This document shows positions 1 through 13,800 of a stretch of DNA of 64,000 nt, piece by piece. The first letter of the stretch is position 1; each line of letters starts with the position of its first letter. Source of the stretch: Diploscapter coronatus (taxonomy: Eukaryota; Nematoda; Chromadorea; Rhabditida; Rhabditidae); NCBI GenBank assembly GCA_964036155.1, contig OZ038422.1, forward strand, positions 10,935,201 through 10,999,200, written 5' to 3'. The notes beneath the pieces are model-generated. The model searched no databases, was not told the DNA's origin, and saw only the letters and a program-made list of their open reading frames with translations. The position numbers were made by a program, and so were the translations under genes.

Positions 1-1015
1 GCTCCAGTATTACGGTGCGGATTCGTGGGGCCGGAAATGTTTTGCTGAAAATTAGAAAAAAAAAAACGTTAATTTAAACAAATAAATAAATAAAAAGTTG
101 AAAATACCTTGAAAGCCTTTCCCAACGCCCTTTTCAGTTCTTCCGAAGCATCCAAAAGTTTGGGATCGACTTTGAAAAGTTCAGCACAACTGATCGAATC
201 GGAATTTTCGCCATTATCAGTGGACGATTTGGCGTTCTGTAAAATTATAACATTTGAAGAAAAACCATTTCCTCCAGCTTTCAAACAAAATTTGTATTTC
301 AAGACATTTGAAAATCGTATTGCTCATAGGTTTCGTTGTTAAAAAGCCAAACTCAATAAACCTACCATTTTCGAGAGCCTCTCGAGCAGGGCGTCTTCAT
401 CTTCATCTGACTTCAATTCGATGTCCTCCTCTCGTTCCTTCTTCCCCTTTTTCTTGTTCTTCTTCTTTTTCTTTTGCTGCTGTTTCTCTTTGGTTTCGTA
501 CTGGTTCGAAGAAGTAGTGACTTCTTCATCAGCGTCGTCGTCATCAGAATCTGAAGGAATACATTAATCTAGGAAAAAGTTGCAGCAACCTTCAAGTAAA
601 GAAATGAAAGTCGGAAATTTGTGAAGAACATCACATTTTGAAGGTAAAATTACAGCAATCCAGAAGATAAGTAATTTTAAAAATAAAAGCTCAATAATCC
701 TCCATTACATTTCATTCGGTAGAATTTGAGTTGTTTTGAGAAAATCTACAGGTATCTTTCAAAGATGAGATTAAAAACCGGAATTTTTGTGCTTTGATCA
801 TTGAATTTGGATGGCAACAATTAGGAATCTTGGATATAACAAGTAGTTTTCGTAAATGACGTACTCAGAAAAGCGAATCGATTCCTGGGTCCTCCCTTCG
901 GGACATCGGAGACGTCATCTTCATCTTCCGAATTGTGCTCTTTATTTTCACCCTCCTGCGCCTTCTTCTGAGCCTCTTTCTCCTCCAACAGCCGACGCAA
1001 ATGCTTCGTCGACAT
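1..1015 (-). CDS. TCF25: TCF25/Nulp1-like protein, N-terminal part (gene runs off the window)
   Basis: Four exons are visible on the minus strand, about 1015-865, 550-366, 236-108 and 44-1, joined by T-rich acceptors. The protein starts MSTKHLRRLLEEKEAQKK, then an acidic stretch, a short GGPRNRFAFL motif, another acidic run, a lysine block (KKKKKNKKKGKKE), an acidic LLERL segment, and a conserved piece with DPKLLDASEELKRALGK. This order matches the N-terminus of the TCF25 (Nulp1, yeast Rqc1) family, which works with Ltn1/Listerin in ribosome-associated quality control. The TPR-like body lies beyond the left edge. The start is the first methionine after an acceptor-like site (1017-1021), which could also accept a spliced leader. 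Identification rests on the low-complexity basic/acidic architecture plus the short conserved motif, so it is good but not certain. Confidence 0.72.
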
Positions 1016-2407
1016 TTCTGAATTTAAAACAACGAGATGTACGAAAATTATAGGTAAAAATAAAACAAAAATTAAAAATATACGCAATCTTGCACAATAA
1101 ATGAAAAATAAACAGAATTGCAAAGTGGAGACACACCTTTAACGAAGTAGGCGTGGCTTATGAATAAGAGTGAAAAAAACTATAAAATGAAAAATTGTCC
1201 GTTTTCTTACTGCTAATGGTTTTTTTAATCGTTAACAATGCTTTTTTACTAATTGCATTTTAATCAAGAAAGAAACGAAATTTCGATAATTTTCAGTCAA
1301 TTCCGGTTCAGAACTATCTCAAATCTCTTATTCACTATTACAGCTTTAACCAGAGAAGGAAGAAGTTTTGCTGATTTTTCTATAATTTCGGCTCCAAACT
1401 TCTCTAACCTAAATCTTAATTTCAGAAAGCTTGATGTTAATGGATTGTCATTGTTTTATTCAATTTTGACGTCTCCGCGCATAACTCAAGTGGACCCTTT
1501 ACTTCGAGAATTCGGCTCTGCCAAGTGCGGCGGACATTTGAATTTGAATGAGGCTTTTGATTGTAGGAAGTCAGGAGGAGAATCAGAACATCGAGAAATA
1601 GCACGAAAACGAACGAAAAAAGAAATAGACAGTGAATAAAAAGAGATTTATAAAACTGCTCACAACCACACTACATCAAAATCAAAACTTTTCGAAGATA
1701 GGTACAAGTCTGGTGTACTTTAGAATATATTTATTTTTATGTGTTTTAGATTTAATAATTTTGAGAGAAGATCTTATTAGTATTTTCTCCAAAATTTAAA
1801 GACGTTTCAATCAAATTCATCAGACAGATAGCTACAGTTTCTAGATTAGTATAATTTTAAGGTGCATGAACATTAGAAATTGAAATTTACGACTGTTTTA
1901 TGATGTAAGCTAAATTTGCCTAAACCTTGATTTCGATAATATATTATAAGTCCTCTGCTTTCCGCGCATTTAAGTAATTGGTTAATTGTTGACAGCTTTC
2001 GGTAGTCGATGAGTAATGGACATTTCTCTCTCTGCGAACACATCATTCGACTAATTATATTAGCATATGCTCTCTGTACGCGAGACTATAATCCACTTTA
2101 GCCAGATTGAACCTATACAAGGCCATGCCGACATTTTCAGAGATTCATAGATCTAAGAGTTTTTCAAGTTTGCTTTTTTTAATCATAGCAACGTTACAAG
2201 AGCTTAGGTTAAAGTTTCTTAAGTTTGCACTGAAGTTTTCTTTTCAATTTCTATAGAAGTTCCTCTATGCTGTCTAAACTTAAATTGAAGTTTCACTGAA
2301 GTTGTATTGAAGTTCTTGGATATTTTCTAGGCTTACATTGAGTTCCTAGATAATTATAAATTAAGTTACGATTATTATGACTTGATTTATAGATCAAGTT
2401 TCATAAA
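1016..2407. other. Intergenic, no gene seen
   Basis: AT-rich DNA upstream of the TCF25-like gene. One open frame (1253-1639) has no recognisable domain and no convincing splice context. I see no RNA gene or repeat copy here. Confidence 0.5.
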
Positions 2408-4620
2408 TCTCACTCTTCTCACTCTTTTTAGTAAAATTGTAAAGTGTGTTTGTCTGTCTGTCTGTCTGTCTGTTTGTGCACGCTTAGTTCTCGAATACTA
2501 AGCAAGATACCCCCATAAATTATACATGGTTAGAAAGGTAATTTTGTCCTGATGTGCAACGTAAAAAACCCGATCGATTTTGGTCCAATAAATGGGCACT
2601 TTTACCCAAAAATGTGGTTTCCCCTGTATAAAGTCAGAAAATGGAGAAATAGCACATGACATGGAGAGAGCAAACAAAAAGGAAAGGAGGGAAGGAAAGA
2701 CTCAGTGAGTCATCGAATTTGACAGGGGTCGAGACATGTCCCTATGGAAGAGTGGATATGATTCCTGGCTTTCAATGGCAAGGGATGAATAGAATAGTGC
2801 TCGGGTCCTGTCACCCTCAAAATCTTGCGGAAATATTTCTGCAAAAATGCTTAACTTTTTAAAAATTTCAATTTTGATATATATGCAAATTTTTTATCCG
2901 AAAGACGAGTTTTTGTCACAAATAACCTCAGTCAGAAAATCGAATATTTCAAAAAATGCTGATATTTCGTTAGGGATACAAAGTTCAAAACAAATTCTAA
3001 TCCTTTATCCAATTATCAATATTCCACCAGATATTAGAATATTTCAACTCCTTTTCTTTTATCGGAAGTATAAAGAAATTAGTCATAAAAATAATATTCA
3101 TTCTGAGGTTTCAGAAATCAAGAACGATGGGATTATATCTGAACCCAACATGACCTAAATTTTCGATGAATCCAAAATTATCCAATGTTTTACCTATATT
3201 CGAAACAAACTACTCAAGTATTAACTGATATTGACATCACTCAGATGTTTTGTGAAAGCTTCCCATGATTTTATGATAAAACCACAATTTAAATCTTTTA
3301 AATTGTGCCGAAGGTTAATTTTAACCATACCTGAATCTAAAATTATCTACTTTTACCCATGTATGGTTTATCCAAATCTTTACCTAAGTCGAGCAAGTCC
3401 TGCTTATGAAATGAATAAAAGCAACAAAGAAAACATAATCGAACGAGAAAGGCTAAAGTTTAAAAGATCTTCGAGCCCAATAATAATTACCTAAAACATG
3501 AAATTGTTGCTTGCAATTCAAAACAGAAGGCATGATGATCCCTGCGCAACATCAATGTTATTATCTCAACATCCAAGCAAAATCACCCCCACAAACCATA
3601 CACGGATAAAAAGGTAATTTTGTCCTGATGTGCAACGTAAAAAAACCCGGTGAAATTTGGTCCAAAGATGTGGTTTCCCCTATATAAAGTCAGAAAAGAG
3701 AAATAGCATGTGATATGGAGAGAGCAAGCAAAAAGGAAAGGGAAGAGAAGGTCCAGTGAATCATCGAGTTTGACCAGGAATAAAAGCATGTTCCCGTGGG
3801 AGAGTGGTGTGATTCCCGGCTCTCAGTAGTAAGATGTTAATGTAAATGACGATGTGAGTAGTGTTCAGGCTCTATTACCCCCAAATGATATTAAATACTT
3901 TTGCAAAAAGTTATAACACCTCAAAAATTAATTTCCCTTTCAAAATTCTAATGTTTCCCCAAATATTTTGTAAGAACTACATTTTTGCGAACATTCAACT
4001 CCTTCATCAGAAATGTAAAAATTCACAAGAAGGCAGTTTTTACCTGAAATTCAAATTTGTAAATAAATTGCGGGGTACATTTAGTATGAAATCAATCAAA
4101 ATCTGCGCTGAATTTTAGAAACAAAAGTTTACTTAGAATAGCAAGTTTTGATTTGAGCTGAAGTTATTTTAGAAAAGAAAGTATAAGTCTGAAATGAAAT
4201 TGTTTCAGAAACATCTAAATCGGGGTTGAAGTCATTTCAGAAAGAAAAAGTTTAGAGCTGAACTCAATTTTAGGAAATCATTAAAATCTGTGCTGAGACT
4301 ACTTTAGAAAAAATATTTTTATTCTACTTTTTAGTACTTTTGTTAAATGTATCTATTTGTCTGTCCAAGCTTAGTTCTCGATACTAAGCATGGTAGACCC
4401 AAGTGTTATACATGGTTGGAAAGGTCTTTTCGTCCTGATGTGCAACACAAAGAACCTAATCGATTTTGGTTCAAGAAATGGGGACTTTTACCCAAAAGAC
4501 TATTTCCTTACTTACGAAGGTGTAAAAAGAAGAGAAATAGTGGCGTAAAGCGGAACAACATGATATGTGGAGAGAATTTAGGAAAGGAATAGAGGAAGCG
4601 GGGCGTAATGATGTGGCCAA
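2408..4620 (+). repeat. Tandem/nested copies of a Helitron-like 5' head
   Basis: A terminus-like TC preceded by A at 2408 leads into TTTTTAGTAAAATTGTAAAG and a (TCTG)n run, then a conserved stretch containing TTTTGTCCTGATGTGCAACG. Diverged copies of the same sequence recur at about 3590-3880 and 4323-4610, all on the plus strand. The first copy also has GAGAAATAGCACATGACATG and a GGAAAGGAGGG region, matched in the others. No protein domain is visible. The same head occurs at 6123 and, inverted, at 22079 and 23015. I read this as stacked 5' ends of one non-autonomous family; the 3' ends of these inner copies are not apparent. Confidence 0.6.
2450..2474. repeat. (TCTG)n microsatellite
   Basis: Five or so consecutive TCTG units inside the Helitron-like head. 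Shorter versions (TTTGTCTGTC) occur in the related copies. Confidence 0.85.
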
Positions 4621-4815
4621 GTGGATAGAGTGGTGGTTCGTTTACAAATTGTGGCGGGTGTTCATAACCGATTGAGATCAGAGGTGGGCCGGGAGTCTCG
4701 GTGTTCGAGAAATTTTAATCCTGATCCCGGTCAAATTTTAGCGGAACTTCCGATTTTCAAAATAAGCAAAATAGTTACTTTTTAGTAATTTGACAATGGA
4801 ATGAATTTTCGACTA

Positions 4816-5736
4816 AGGTGTGTCTCAAAATTATGAACGCATTTTGAGTTCAAGAGCCCCACACCCGCAATACCTGAATTATTATTCCGGCTCAAATTTT
4901 GTACACAGATGTTCTAATATATTTCCCATATATCTGCAAGATTTCAACCCGATTCGATTTACTATGCTGTTTCTAAGATTTTGTTCTGAAAGTATCCCTT
5001 AACTATGGAAAATGTTAAGAGAACCTTCTTCAAAAATGTCTATTTCTGAGTATAACTAACCTATCAGAAAACTGGTAGCATGGAATGATAAGATCATTAT
5101 TTGGCTTCCAAAAGATCATAACGATTTATAATGAAAAGTCTATAAGAGCCTGGAACAACATTTTAAGTTTCTTTAAATGGCATATTTTCCCATAATTAGG
5201 GCTACGTCGGATGTTTGATGAAGTGTAGATCTCCAGTAACGTGATGCAAGAGATGTATTTGGTCTCAAAAGAAGTGGAATGGTATATATTTCTAAGACTT
5301 ATGTCATTTTTGCGTATATCATATGAAATTTTTACCCTTTGAATTTTTCGAAGAAACTTTTCTTAACATTTTTCATAGTTAAGGGATACTTTCAGAACAA
5401 AATCTTAGAAACAGCATAGTAAATTTAATCGAACTGAAATCCTGCAGATATATGAAGAATACATTAGAGAATCTATGTACAAAATTTGAGCCGAGATAAT
5501 TCAAGTATTGCGGGTGTGGGGCTCTTGAACTCAAAGTGCGCTCATAATTTGAGGCAAGGAATTTTTAATTTTGTCGCCAACGAGTCTACTGATGAAACAG
5601 TTCAGGTGAAAAGTGGATAGATATTATTCTTCTGCGAGCTTGATAGTATAAAATTATTATTTGACTTTTGATAGCATTAGCACCAGTCGGAACATTGCAA
5701 AAAAGAGGGGTGCGTTCATAATTTTGAGTCACACTC
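4816..5736. mobile_element. Foldback MITE with TA flanks (mariner-type)
   Basis: The left end AGGTGTGTCTCAAAATTATG and the right end, read inverted (GAGTGTGACTCAAAATTATG), form terminal inverted repeats of about 26 bp with few mismatches, each next to a TA (4814-4815 and 5737-5738). Internal inverted arms continue: 4843-5033 pairs with about 5343-5533, including CAAGAGCCCCACACCCGCAA on the left and its complement on the right. There is no coding capacity. TA duplication plus TIRs point to Tc1/mariner mobilisation in trans. Confidence 0.72.
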
Positions 5737-6122
5737 TATAAGGTTTATTATACCTTGAAAATGCTAGAAATTAAAAGACTTCCAATCCTGGTTCCGAATT
5801 TTTTTCAAAGTCGGTCCTGGCCCATCCCTGAATTGAGATATGATAATGCAATCATAGCTCAAAAGTTTCCTTTTCGCAAAACTATCCACTGAAACTTTAA
5901 TGATAAAATGCACTTTTTGATGAAAAATGACAAAAACTGATGAAAAAGGATAATCAAGCACAGGGAATCTGAAGTTTATTTTCACTTTTAGACAACATAA
6001 TTGTGGCTATTTGCATATGAACAGAGTACGCCTGTTATTTTTAGAATTTGATTGGCAAATGACTAAGACTGATAAAGTATGGTAAAGTAAGATAACCAAG
6101 TATGGAACATCTGAATCTGACA

Positions 6123-7035
6123 TCTTTCCTTCTTAGTAAAACTGCTGAGTGTATCTGAGCTTAGATTTCGATACCTGAGCAAGGAAACCCACAGATGGTT
6201 CGAAAGATAATCGTGACCCGTGTGCAACGTATAGTTTTATCGTGATTTAGTTTTTAGCTAGCACAAATGCTAATTTTTGACTTCATTAACTTCTTCTCTT
6301 ATGAAAAATTGAATAATGGGTAGTCATTATCCATTATCCGACACATCTTGGCCTTGAAAGGTGGTCTCCAGATAGTGGGAAATGAGATCAATGAGAATGG
6401 GAATTCCAAATGCAGATATATAAAATTAGCAATTTATCGTATATTCAAAATGCATAATGGCAAAGGCTTGACAAAGAATTGGTCATTATCATTAGGGTCG
6501 AGGTGGAATTAGAGAGATTCAATGGAATCAGGTAATTTTTGTGGTTGAGATAAAAAATGAGTAATGAATCGAAAGATCAGTATTCATGTTTTAAAGGTGT
6601 TCAAATTTTTGGATAAACATTTCATGTATATTTCAAATTACAAAGCGAGTTCGACTCAAAAAGCAAGATTGAAACTTTAATTCAATCCAAATTAATATTC
6701 AAACAGGTCAAATTCAAGTATTAGGTTCGAACATCCAAATTCATGTTCAATTTCAAAAATTCAAGGTATTTCAAGTCCAAATTAAACAAATTGAAGGTCA
6801 AAGTCAAGATCGAAAATCCCACACCAAATTCTAATCCAAGTTCGGGTTCAAAATTTCATATAAAGCTCAAATGAAAACTCAAAATCACATCCCAATTCAA
6901 ATAGTCAAAATTAAAATCAATTTCTTTGTAATAATTCCAATAGCATTTTCAATTGAATTAAAATTGAAATTCGGCTAAGCCCTGGCGAAGCCAGGGCCTA
7001 GCCGAGGCGGCCGCGAAGCGGCCGTCGAAGGCTAG
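6123..7035 (+). mobile_element. Non-autonomous Helitron-like element
   Basis: The 5' end reads A|TCTTTCCTTCTTAGTAAAAC and continues into the same head as the copies at 2408-4620. The 3' end has two GC-rich hairpins and stops with CTAG|T (7032-7036). Hairpin one is GCCCTGGC-GAA-GCCAGGGC, hairpin two CGGCCGC-GAA-GCGGCCG. A 5' TC, a 3' hairpin followed by CTRR, and insertion between A and T are the Helitron signature. The interior is AT-rich with many TTCAAATTC-like words and no Rep/helicase domain, so it would depend on a helper. Confidence 0.65.
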
Positions 7036-7833
7036 TTGTTTTGTATCTTTATTTTAATTTTAAAATGAACCCCATTTTGTTTCTTACATCAAAAGTGTAC
7101 AATATCCCGAACTTCACGTTTGAAAGTCATTTTTTTTATCTCGGATCAAAATGCGATTTGGCCTTAAGGAATATATTCCTTTCAAACCCTTAATTGGTAA
7201 TCCATTTCTTATTGTCAGGATGACAAAAGGTAGTCTAGGAAGCTATCCTTTGAGTTGAGGGAGGATTTAGATATTCTCGGGATTTCTTTTCTCGTCCCAT
7301 TCTGAAATAGTCCATAACTTCCGTTTTTTCGTCCAAGGAGAGGCAAGGTGCCTTGCAAAACACTGGAAATTTAATCATACATCGACATTTCGGGACTTTT
7401 GCAATACTAAAATCCGAGAGATAGGGAAATTTTCAGAGGATTTAAGAGAAAAATCCCACAAAGAGTCATTTCTGAGTCTTCTGAAGCTCTATGTAATTTC
7501 TTTGTCCAGTCATGCCTGATTTAGTATGCCTGAATTGAAAATTTCATGAAGATATTCGCATAATTATTCGATTTTAACGAACGAAGTTCGAATTTGGAAC
7601 TTCTTGAATTAAAATGTATCTTTAAATGATAATCTGAGTTTTCTATGATCAAAAAGCTTTCTGGCGTTATCGTTTTATCATGTTTCATATTTGTTCATTC
7701 TTCGCGTTATACACACATCGTAAAAGTCGTCGACAAAATAGGAGACGCATAAAATTCCCTTTCGAGCTAGTTGATCTATTCTAGCGTAGGCAATTTTTGT
7801 CGATTTTCAAAAACCATTTTCAGATGACATGAG
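7036..7833. other. Region upstream of cle-1 exon 1
   Basis: About 800 bp between the Helitron-like end and the first cle-1 coding exon. It should hold the promoter for the longest isoform, but I recognise no defined motif. An acceptor-like TTTTCAG at 7817-7823 lies 10 bp before the ATG and could be a spliced-leader site. Confidence 0.4.
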
Positions 7834-10800
7834 ATGAAATTAGGATTGTTCATTGTGCTTTTACCCTTCTACCAGCAAGAGTCAGGTAAAAATTCGCCAG
7901 TTGAGTTTTTATCCAAAAAATTTAGAGGGCGCCAGCAACTCCCTATCAGAATCGACGGTTCCAGGCCCGCCGGAAGATGTGATCGTCAAAACCACAGCGA
8001 ATACCGCGACTCTTTGGTATCACTACGAGAAAAAACCCCGTACCATGAAAACCTTTCGACTTGCAGGTGGAAGCCTCCAGCGGATAAAACCATCCTTGTT
8101 CGAGGGTACACGATCGCCTATGGAACTTCCAGTCCAACCAGAAAGATTGTCATCGATGGGGCTGATTCCACATCCTTTACCATTACCAGACTAGGTGAGT
8201 CTACCATTTTTGTACCATTTTGAGATCAACTGATTCAGAGCCCAATACCACTTACATCTTTGCGGTGAGCGCTTACAATGAAGCCGAAGGGGAAGATGGA
8301 GAGAAAATCCTTCTGACGGCGAATACAAAGCACGCGAATGGTAGGATAACTTTAAAGAATCTAAAATTGGTAAGAGGTTTTCAGGCAAAGAAAAACTGAA
8401 CTTGTGGCCACCGACATCAGTGCGGGCTATGGCGTTGAAGAGCGGGGTGATCACCGTCAGTTGGGAAGATCCGAACGAGAACAAACCGGAATTTGTAGGG
8501 AGGCAGCAGAGGCACTACATCGTGCAGTAAGATATCTCCTGCTTATTTCGTGAACTTTCTGTGAGAATCTTCCTCAATTGTTTTGACCAAGAAGTCCATA
8601 CCGTGTGGAGCAACATGGCGTACATGGGGACTAGAGAAATGAAATCCCAAGGATTTGTAATGATGAATCGATGAATTTGAGGTACGGCGAATATAAGAAA
8701 GAAGACTACCGCAAAATGCGCTCGAATACGAAAAATCTCAACATCACCAATGTCGAAAGGGGCAAGGAGATCGAGATAGCTGTGAAGGTCGTCGACGCGG
8801 ATGGGAACGAAAGTGCCTGGAGCATCAGAGATGTCGTCAAGACGGCGGATGGTAAGGACAATTAAACTTGAGAGAATTTCAGATCTCGCTTGCAAGCAGA
8901 AAGTATTGAAGAAGAGGCTTTTATGATCACGCCCTCTATTAAACTTTGCTAGCTCCGAAAAATAACACTTTAAAAATACTTTTGAGACGACACCGACAAC
9001 AAGCACGCTTTCGAGTGGTCCTGCGACTTCGAGGCATCTCACTGTCACATGGTCGGTGGTCGAAGAAGTCGGTCATCACTGTTTGCCAAGATCGATAAAG
9101 GTTCCTTCAATATCGCCGCTAAAATTGAACGATCAATTTCAGACGATTTCTTTCTCGTGTTTGCCCCAACTGGTGGTGGAGTTACTTCCTCTTCACTGAT
9201 CTCGCCACTCTTCAACATGACCAAATCCAACACGCTATGCCTGAGATTCGAGATTTTCGCATCGGGGAATAACGGTACGATAAGCTAGAGAAAAGAAGTG
9301 TAGAAAGTGGATTCAGATAAACTCCTGATCTATACAGTCCGCTATGGCCAGAAACACGAGGTTGAAGCGATGACCCCGACGCTCCAGCTGCCTTTGAGCA
9401 GACTGCCAGCAAAGCAGTGGTCTTTAGTCAGAGTGACTCTTCCGTCGTTGAATAGCTCGTTCAAGGTGGGATTTGAGGGAAAATTTATCAGTTCCAAAGA
9501 AATTTGGAACAGCAGTAATTCTTCCATGTCATCACGTTACACCACTATCACATTTTCCACGGGATTGTTCATGAGTGGATAACATTTTCCTCCCGTGATT
9601 GAAATAATGATTCAGGATTTCCAATTTCAGCTGGAGTGGCGAATTCAATGGTCGGGTATGCATGAGCTGGCCATGGATAATATCGTTCTTTCGACAGGCC
9701 TATGTCCGCCCAGACCAAATTACATCAACTCCTTCTCGTTTCCAGGTGGCTATTTCAATCATTCGTACAAAGTTCGATCTCTGCTAAAAATGACGAAAAC
9801 GGTGATTTCTTGCAAAACCGCGAGGAAAGCGCCTCACAATCACAAAAAAACCTTTATGTTACAGTTGACTTACTTTCTGACCCAGAAAAGTTATGATCGA
9901 GGAAGAAAGTTCGCCTCAAATCGAGAATCCTTGTAATAGATGTTGGTTTTCATCCATCAAATCGAATTGCCTGCATATCATTTGTGAATCAAATCGTTCT
10001 GCTGAAAGTAAAAGGTGCACCATTTTACCAACCCAGTTGAACTAGCAGAGTTCAATTGGATCACGTTTACTTCCCTTAATGACATTGCTCCTCCTTGAAG
10101 AGTTATCCATTTAGTTTCGCTTATTGAAATGATTTCCTCCAATTTCAAACGCTATGCGATTCTCTCTCTCTCTCTAGTTTTTGCCTGAACTTGACCCATA
10201 GAATAGGCGCGCGCGAGCGTGTGTAGAGCCAAATGTCCGATGAGTGTTCCGTTTTATGCGAAATTATTTTTCAGCCACATTTTAAGGGGCAGACTTGTGT
10301 CTAACTCATGAGAAATCGCCTCACTCGCTTCCGTTTTCATTCAAAGAAATTTGGACGATCGAAACTTGTCTTATTGATTAATGAGTATGAGATTAATGAA
10401 ATTGCAGCATTTTTCCGTCTGTTAAAGTTTTTTTTTTATTTTCTAGATTTCAAATTTTTCTTTTAAGCTATTTATACTCACCATTGTAAAGTCTTCGTTT
10501 CATTTTGTTAAAAAAACCCAAACCTTTTCATTGTTTAGAAATGAACTCCATCTTCCTTGCCTTTGAACCTTTAAGCAACCTTGTTCCCTGAGCCAAAGTT
10601 CACCGATTCAACTTACTTCCGAATTTCCACGAGAGTTCATTTTCGGCTGAAATCTTTCCTGGGCGGGAGAATTTTTAATTCCTCCTTCCGCAGCTTTTTC
10701 TCATTTTCTCTTCTCTCAAATCTGTCCCCCATCTTTTGCTAAGGCTCTCTAAAATTTCTCTAACAATGTGTCGCTACGCGCTCTTTTCTTCAATTGTTTC

Positions 10801-13800
10801 ATTCTCCAAACTGGGGAGCCTCTTATTCATTTTTGCATTTTTTATCTCTCGCCCCAAATCCCTATTATCTCATCTTTCTTTCCCTCTCTATCATCTCTTT
10901 TTCCGATCCCACCTCTAGCCCATACGCATTTCAAGCCAATTCGGACATAGGCCCAATCGTCGTACTATAGCTAATTAACCTAATTAAGTCGAGAAGGCTA
11001 ATTAAATGGCGTTAATTATCCGACTCGAAAAGGGATAATTGTTGGCTGGATAATGGCGCCAGAACATTGGGCAGTTATCCTCCTAGCCTTCCTCTATAAT
11101 TGGTCACTTCTACGAGCGGAGGATAGTAGTAGCAATGGCATTTTGTACTATCCGGGAGGTAATTAAATTTTTTAAATTGTGGTAGTTAAATACGGAATTT
11201 GAAGATTTCATTCATCCCTGCGCTTAGATCAATTTCTAGAAGTCAGCAGCTTTCACATATTTCAGAGAAAATTCCAAACTAGTGAAACTTTTCTTGAAAC
11301 TACATTTCTTTTCTATATGGATTATTGCTAAATTTTTGTATAGCAGATTTTGATTATGTTTTAAGCAACCTTTGACTTTTTCTCTTCCTTCATTTTGTGA
11401 ACATTATATGCGTTGCTAATTGCTTGAAACATCCCTATTCACAAAGGTTCGGTTTTAGTTTTCGTTGAATTTTTCATGCGCAGATTCTATGTTCAGACTC
11501 AAAATTCGCCTAAAATAGCCTAAATATACAAAAATAAGGGAAGTATTTTTCCGTTAGTTTTTCGAACTTATAAACCTAAGAACTATGCAATAAAACGGTT
11601 AGGGATTAAATTTATGGGTGTACCGTTTTCTCACGCTCGTTTAAAACCATAAATGGTTCAATTTTATGGTATAGGTCATGAAATGGCTGTAGATTTAGCG
11701 TCAATAGAATTTTGAATGGCGAAAAAGTTGTGCTATTATATTCTCCTTCCTATTTTAGTAGTTGAAATAATCCGGACCCTGCGTAAGGGTCTTTAGCATT
11801 TATGATGCAAGTCTTGGGCTAATTCCGTCATTATTCTTTCTTTCGGTGGCGCTATTCTCTGTCAAAGTCCCTATATTTCGGGGCGTTTTTCTTTCTCTTT
11901 GATTCAGGAGAAGATAAAATGCCCCTGAAATCGCTTCATCATTTTTCATAGTCATTTCCGAGAGCGTCTTGGCGCATTCAGTTATACAAATACACATGTC
12001 AAAAATTTGACCTGGGGAGGATTAAAATTTTCGGGAAAACAGGGATTTTTATTTTTGTAATGTAAAAATTTCTGCCAAATTTATACGGTAACTAAAGACT
12101 TGCATGAAGTACTAGGAATTAAATTCAGGAACTTCGGTTTAGTTTCATTTTGCGTTAAAATTAACATAACTTAAACTTCGATGCTGCCCAGATAGTCGTA
12201 GGATCCTATGTTTTAGTCGTCTTTTCGAGGTGCATAAATCACGTTTCAGAGCGTGAAAGAGGAGGCCTAGCTCCCTTTTCCTCTCATTTATATTTTCATG
12301 TTGGTCCTTTAGTTACAGCGCAGGACAAGCGCGCGCCTTCCTCAGGGGGTTTTAACCAAAACGGGGAGGGGATTTTCGGCTGAAGCACAAAAAACCAACC
12401 GCATCATTATTGGTAGATAATCGAATATGGCCCTCTTGGGATAGAAGCGCGCTGCAGGATTCATCACACTTGTTCGACGAATGAAAAGTCAGAATCGTAG
12501 AGAAAAAATCACTTCTGAAGAAGAAGATTTGAAGGAATAATAGAGTTGAAAAGGAAACGAACAGGGTTCGGAAGTGCAAAAAAAACCGGTGAAGTTAGAA
12601 TGAGAAGGTCATGCAAAAAGCTAAAAATTTAAAGGAAGTGCGAGAAAATAGCATCCGGAGTTAACACAACTTTCATAGTAATTTTTTTCGTCCAAGATGG
12701 AGATTCGATCAACTTCCAATAAAATTTACGAACTCAAATGAAGGCGGAATTAGAAGAAGTACCATCCAAAGTTAATCAGCCTCATTAAATTCGTCCATCG
12801 AACTGAAGATCTGATGGACTAATAATTTCCAGACACCGAAAAGGAAGTCGACCTTCTCGTGCCATTGGAAACGCGATTGCACAAAGACCCGTATGTCTTC
12901 CGAGCCAAGGGAATCGACTCTTTACCGGCCGTGGGAATGCAGGTAAAATGCGAGAAGTGATTCGACTCGATTTGAAGTATTTTAGAGAGGCGTCCACTTC
13001 GCAGTGCCATACAGACTCTATCTGCCGAGGGAGTTCTTCCCAGAGTACTCGATTTTGGTCACGGCTAAACCGATGGATGAACGGTATGGTGGTAAAGTTC
13101 TGAGAAATTCAAGGATAGTGCGTTCCCCTTCTGAGTAGACCACTTGTGTATGATTTAGAAGATGAGCTGCTTCTCTTAATTCTCAGATTGACCAAATTTA
13201 GATAATCTGTAGACTTTAGAGGAGGCTACCTTTTCGCAGTCGTCAATTCCTACGACACCACAGTGGATCTAGGACTATCGATAGAGCCCGCAGGTAATTT
13301 AGCTCAAAATTAAAGAAATTACCGAAGTTCACGATTTAGGCAGTCAACAATTCAACATCTCGCTGGTGGTTTCTGACGTAGCAGTCACTTCCTTCCTCGT
13401 TCCGCAGTTCGTGCATCAATGGGCTCAATTCGCACTGGAAGTCACTTCGACGAACGTCAACTTCTTCTTCAAATGCGTCAGATACGCGGCTAAGGAGGTA
13501 GAAAATTGAAAAAAAAACACTTAAAGACAAAGAAATTGATAAAAGCTTGATCTTTATGGACAACAAATGCAGTATTAACCGGAATGTTTTCTAGATGCGA
13601 CTAGCTCGGGAGCTGAATTTTGAGGATTCCACGAAATTGTACATCGGCAGTGCCGGACCTCTACGGGGCATGGGTTTCGAGGTCAGTCAAATTAAAAATT
13701 TCTTTACAAAATCACTTCCAAACAGTCTCAATGAATAAAATGCTGGTTCGAAATTTGAAGGTAAGTTAAAGGTTGAAAATTTTCTTAAAGGATTACCTCG

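Noticed and set aside
1253..1639. 128-codon open frame downstream of the TCF25 start
   Set aside because: No recognisable domain, starts with a non-ATG codon, and has no supporting exon context.
2450..2474. CRISPR-like or regulatory tandem repeat
   Set aside because: A plain tetranucleotide microsatellite in a eukaryotic transposon.
10150..10230. CT run and GCGCGCGAGCG as a promoter element
   Set aside because: Low-complexity sequence; I cannot tie it to the 11053 start exon.
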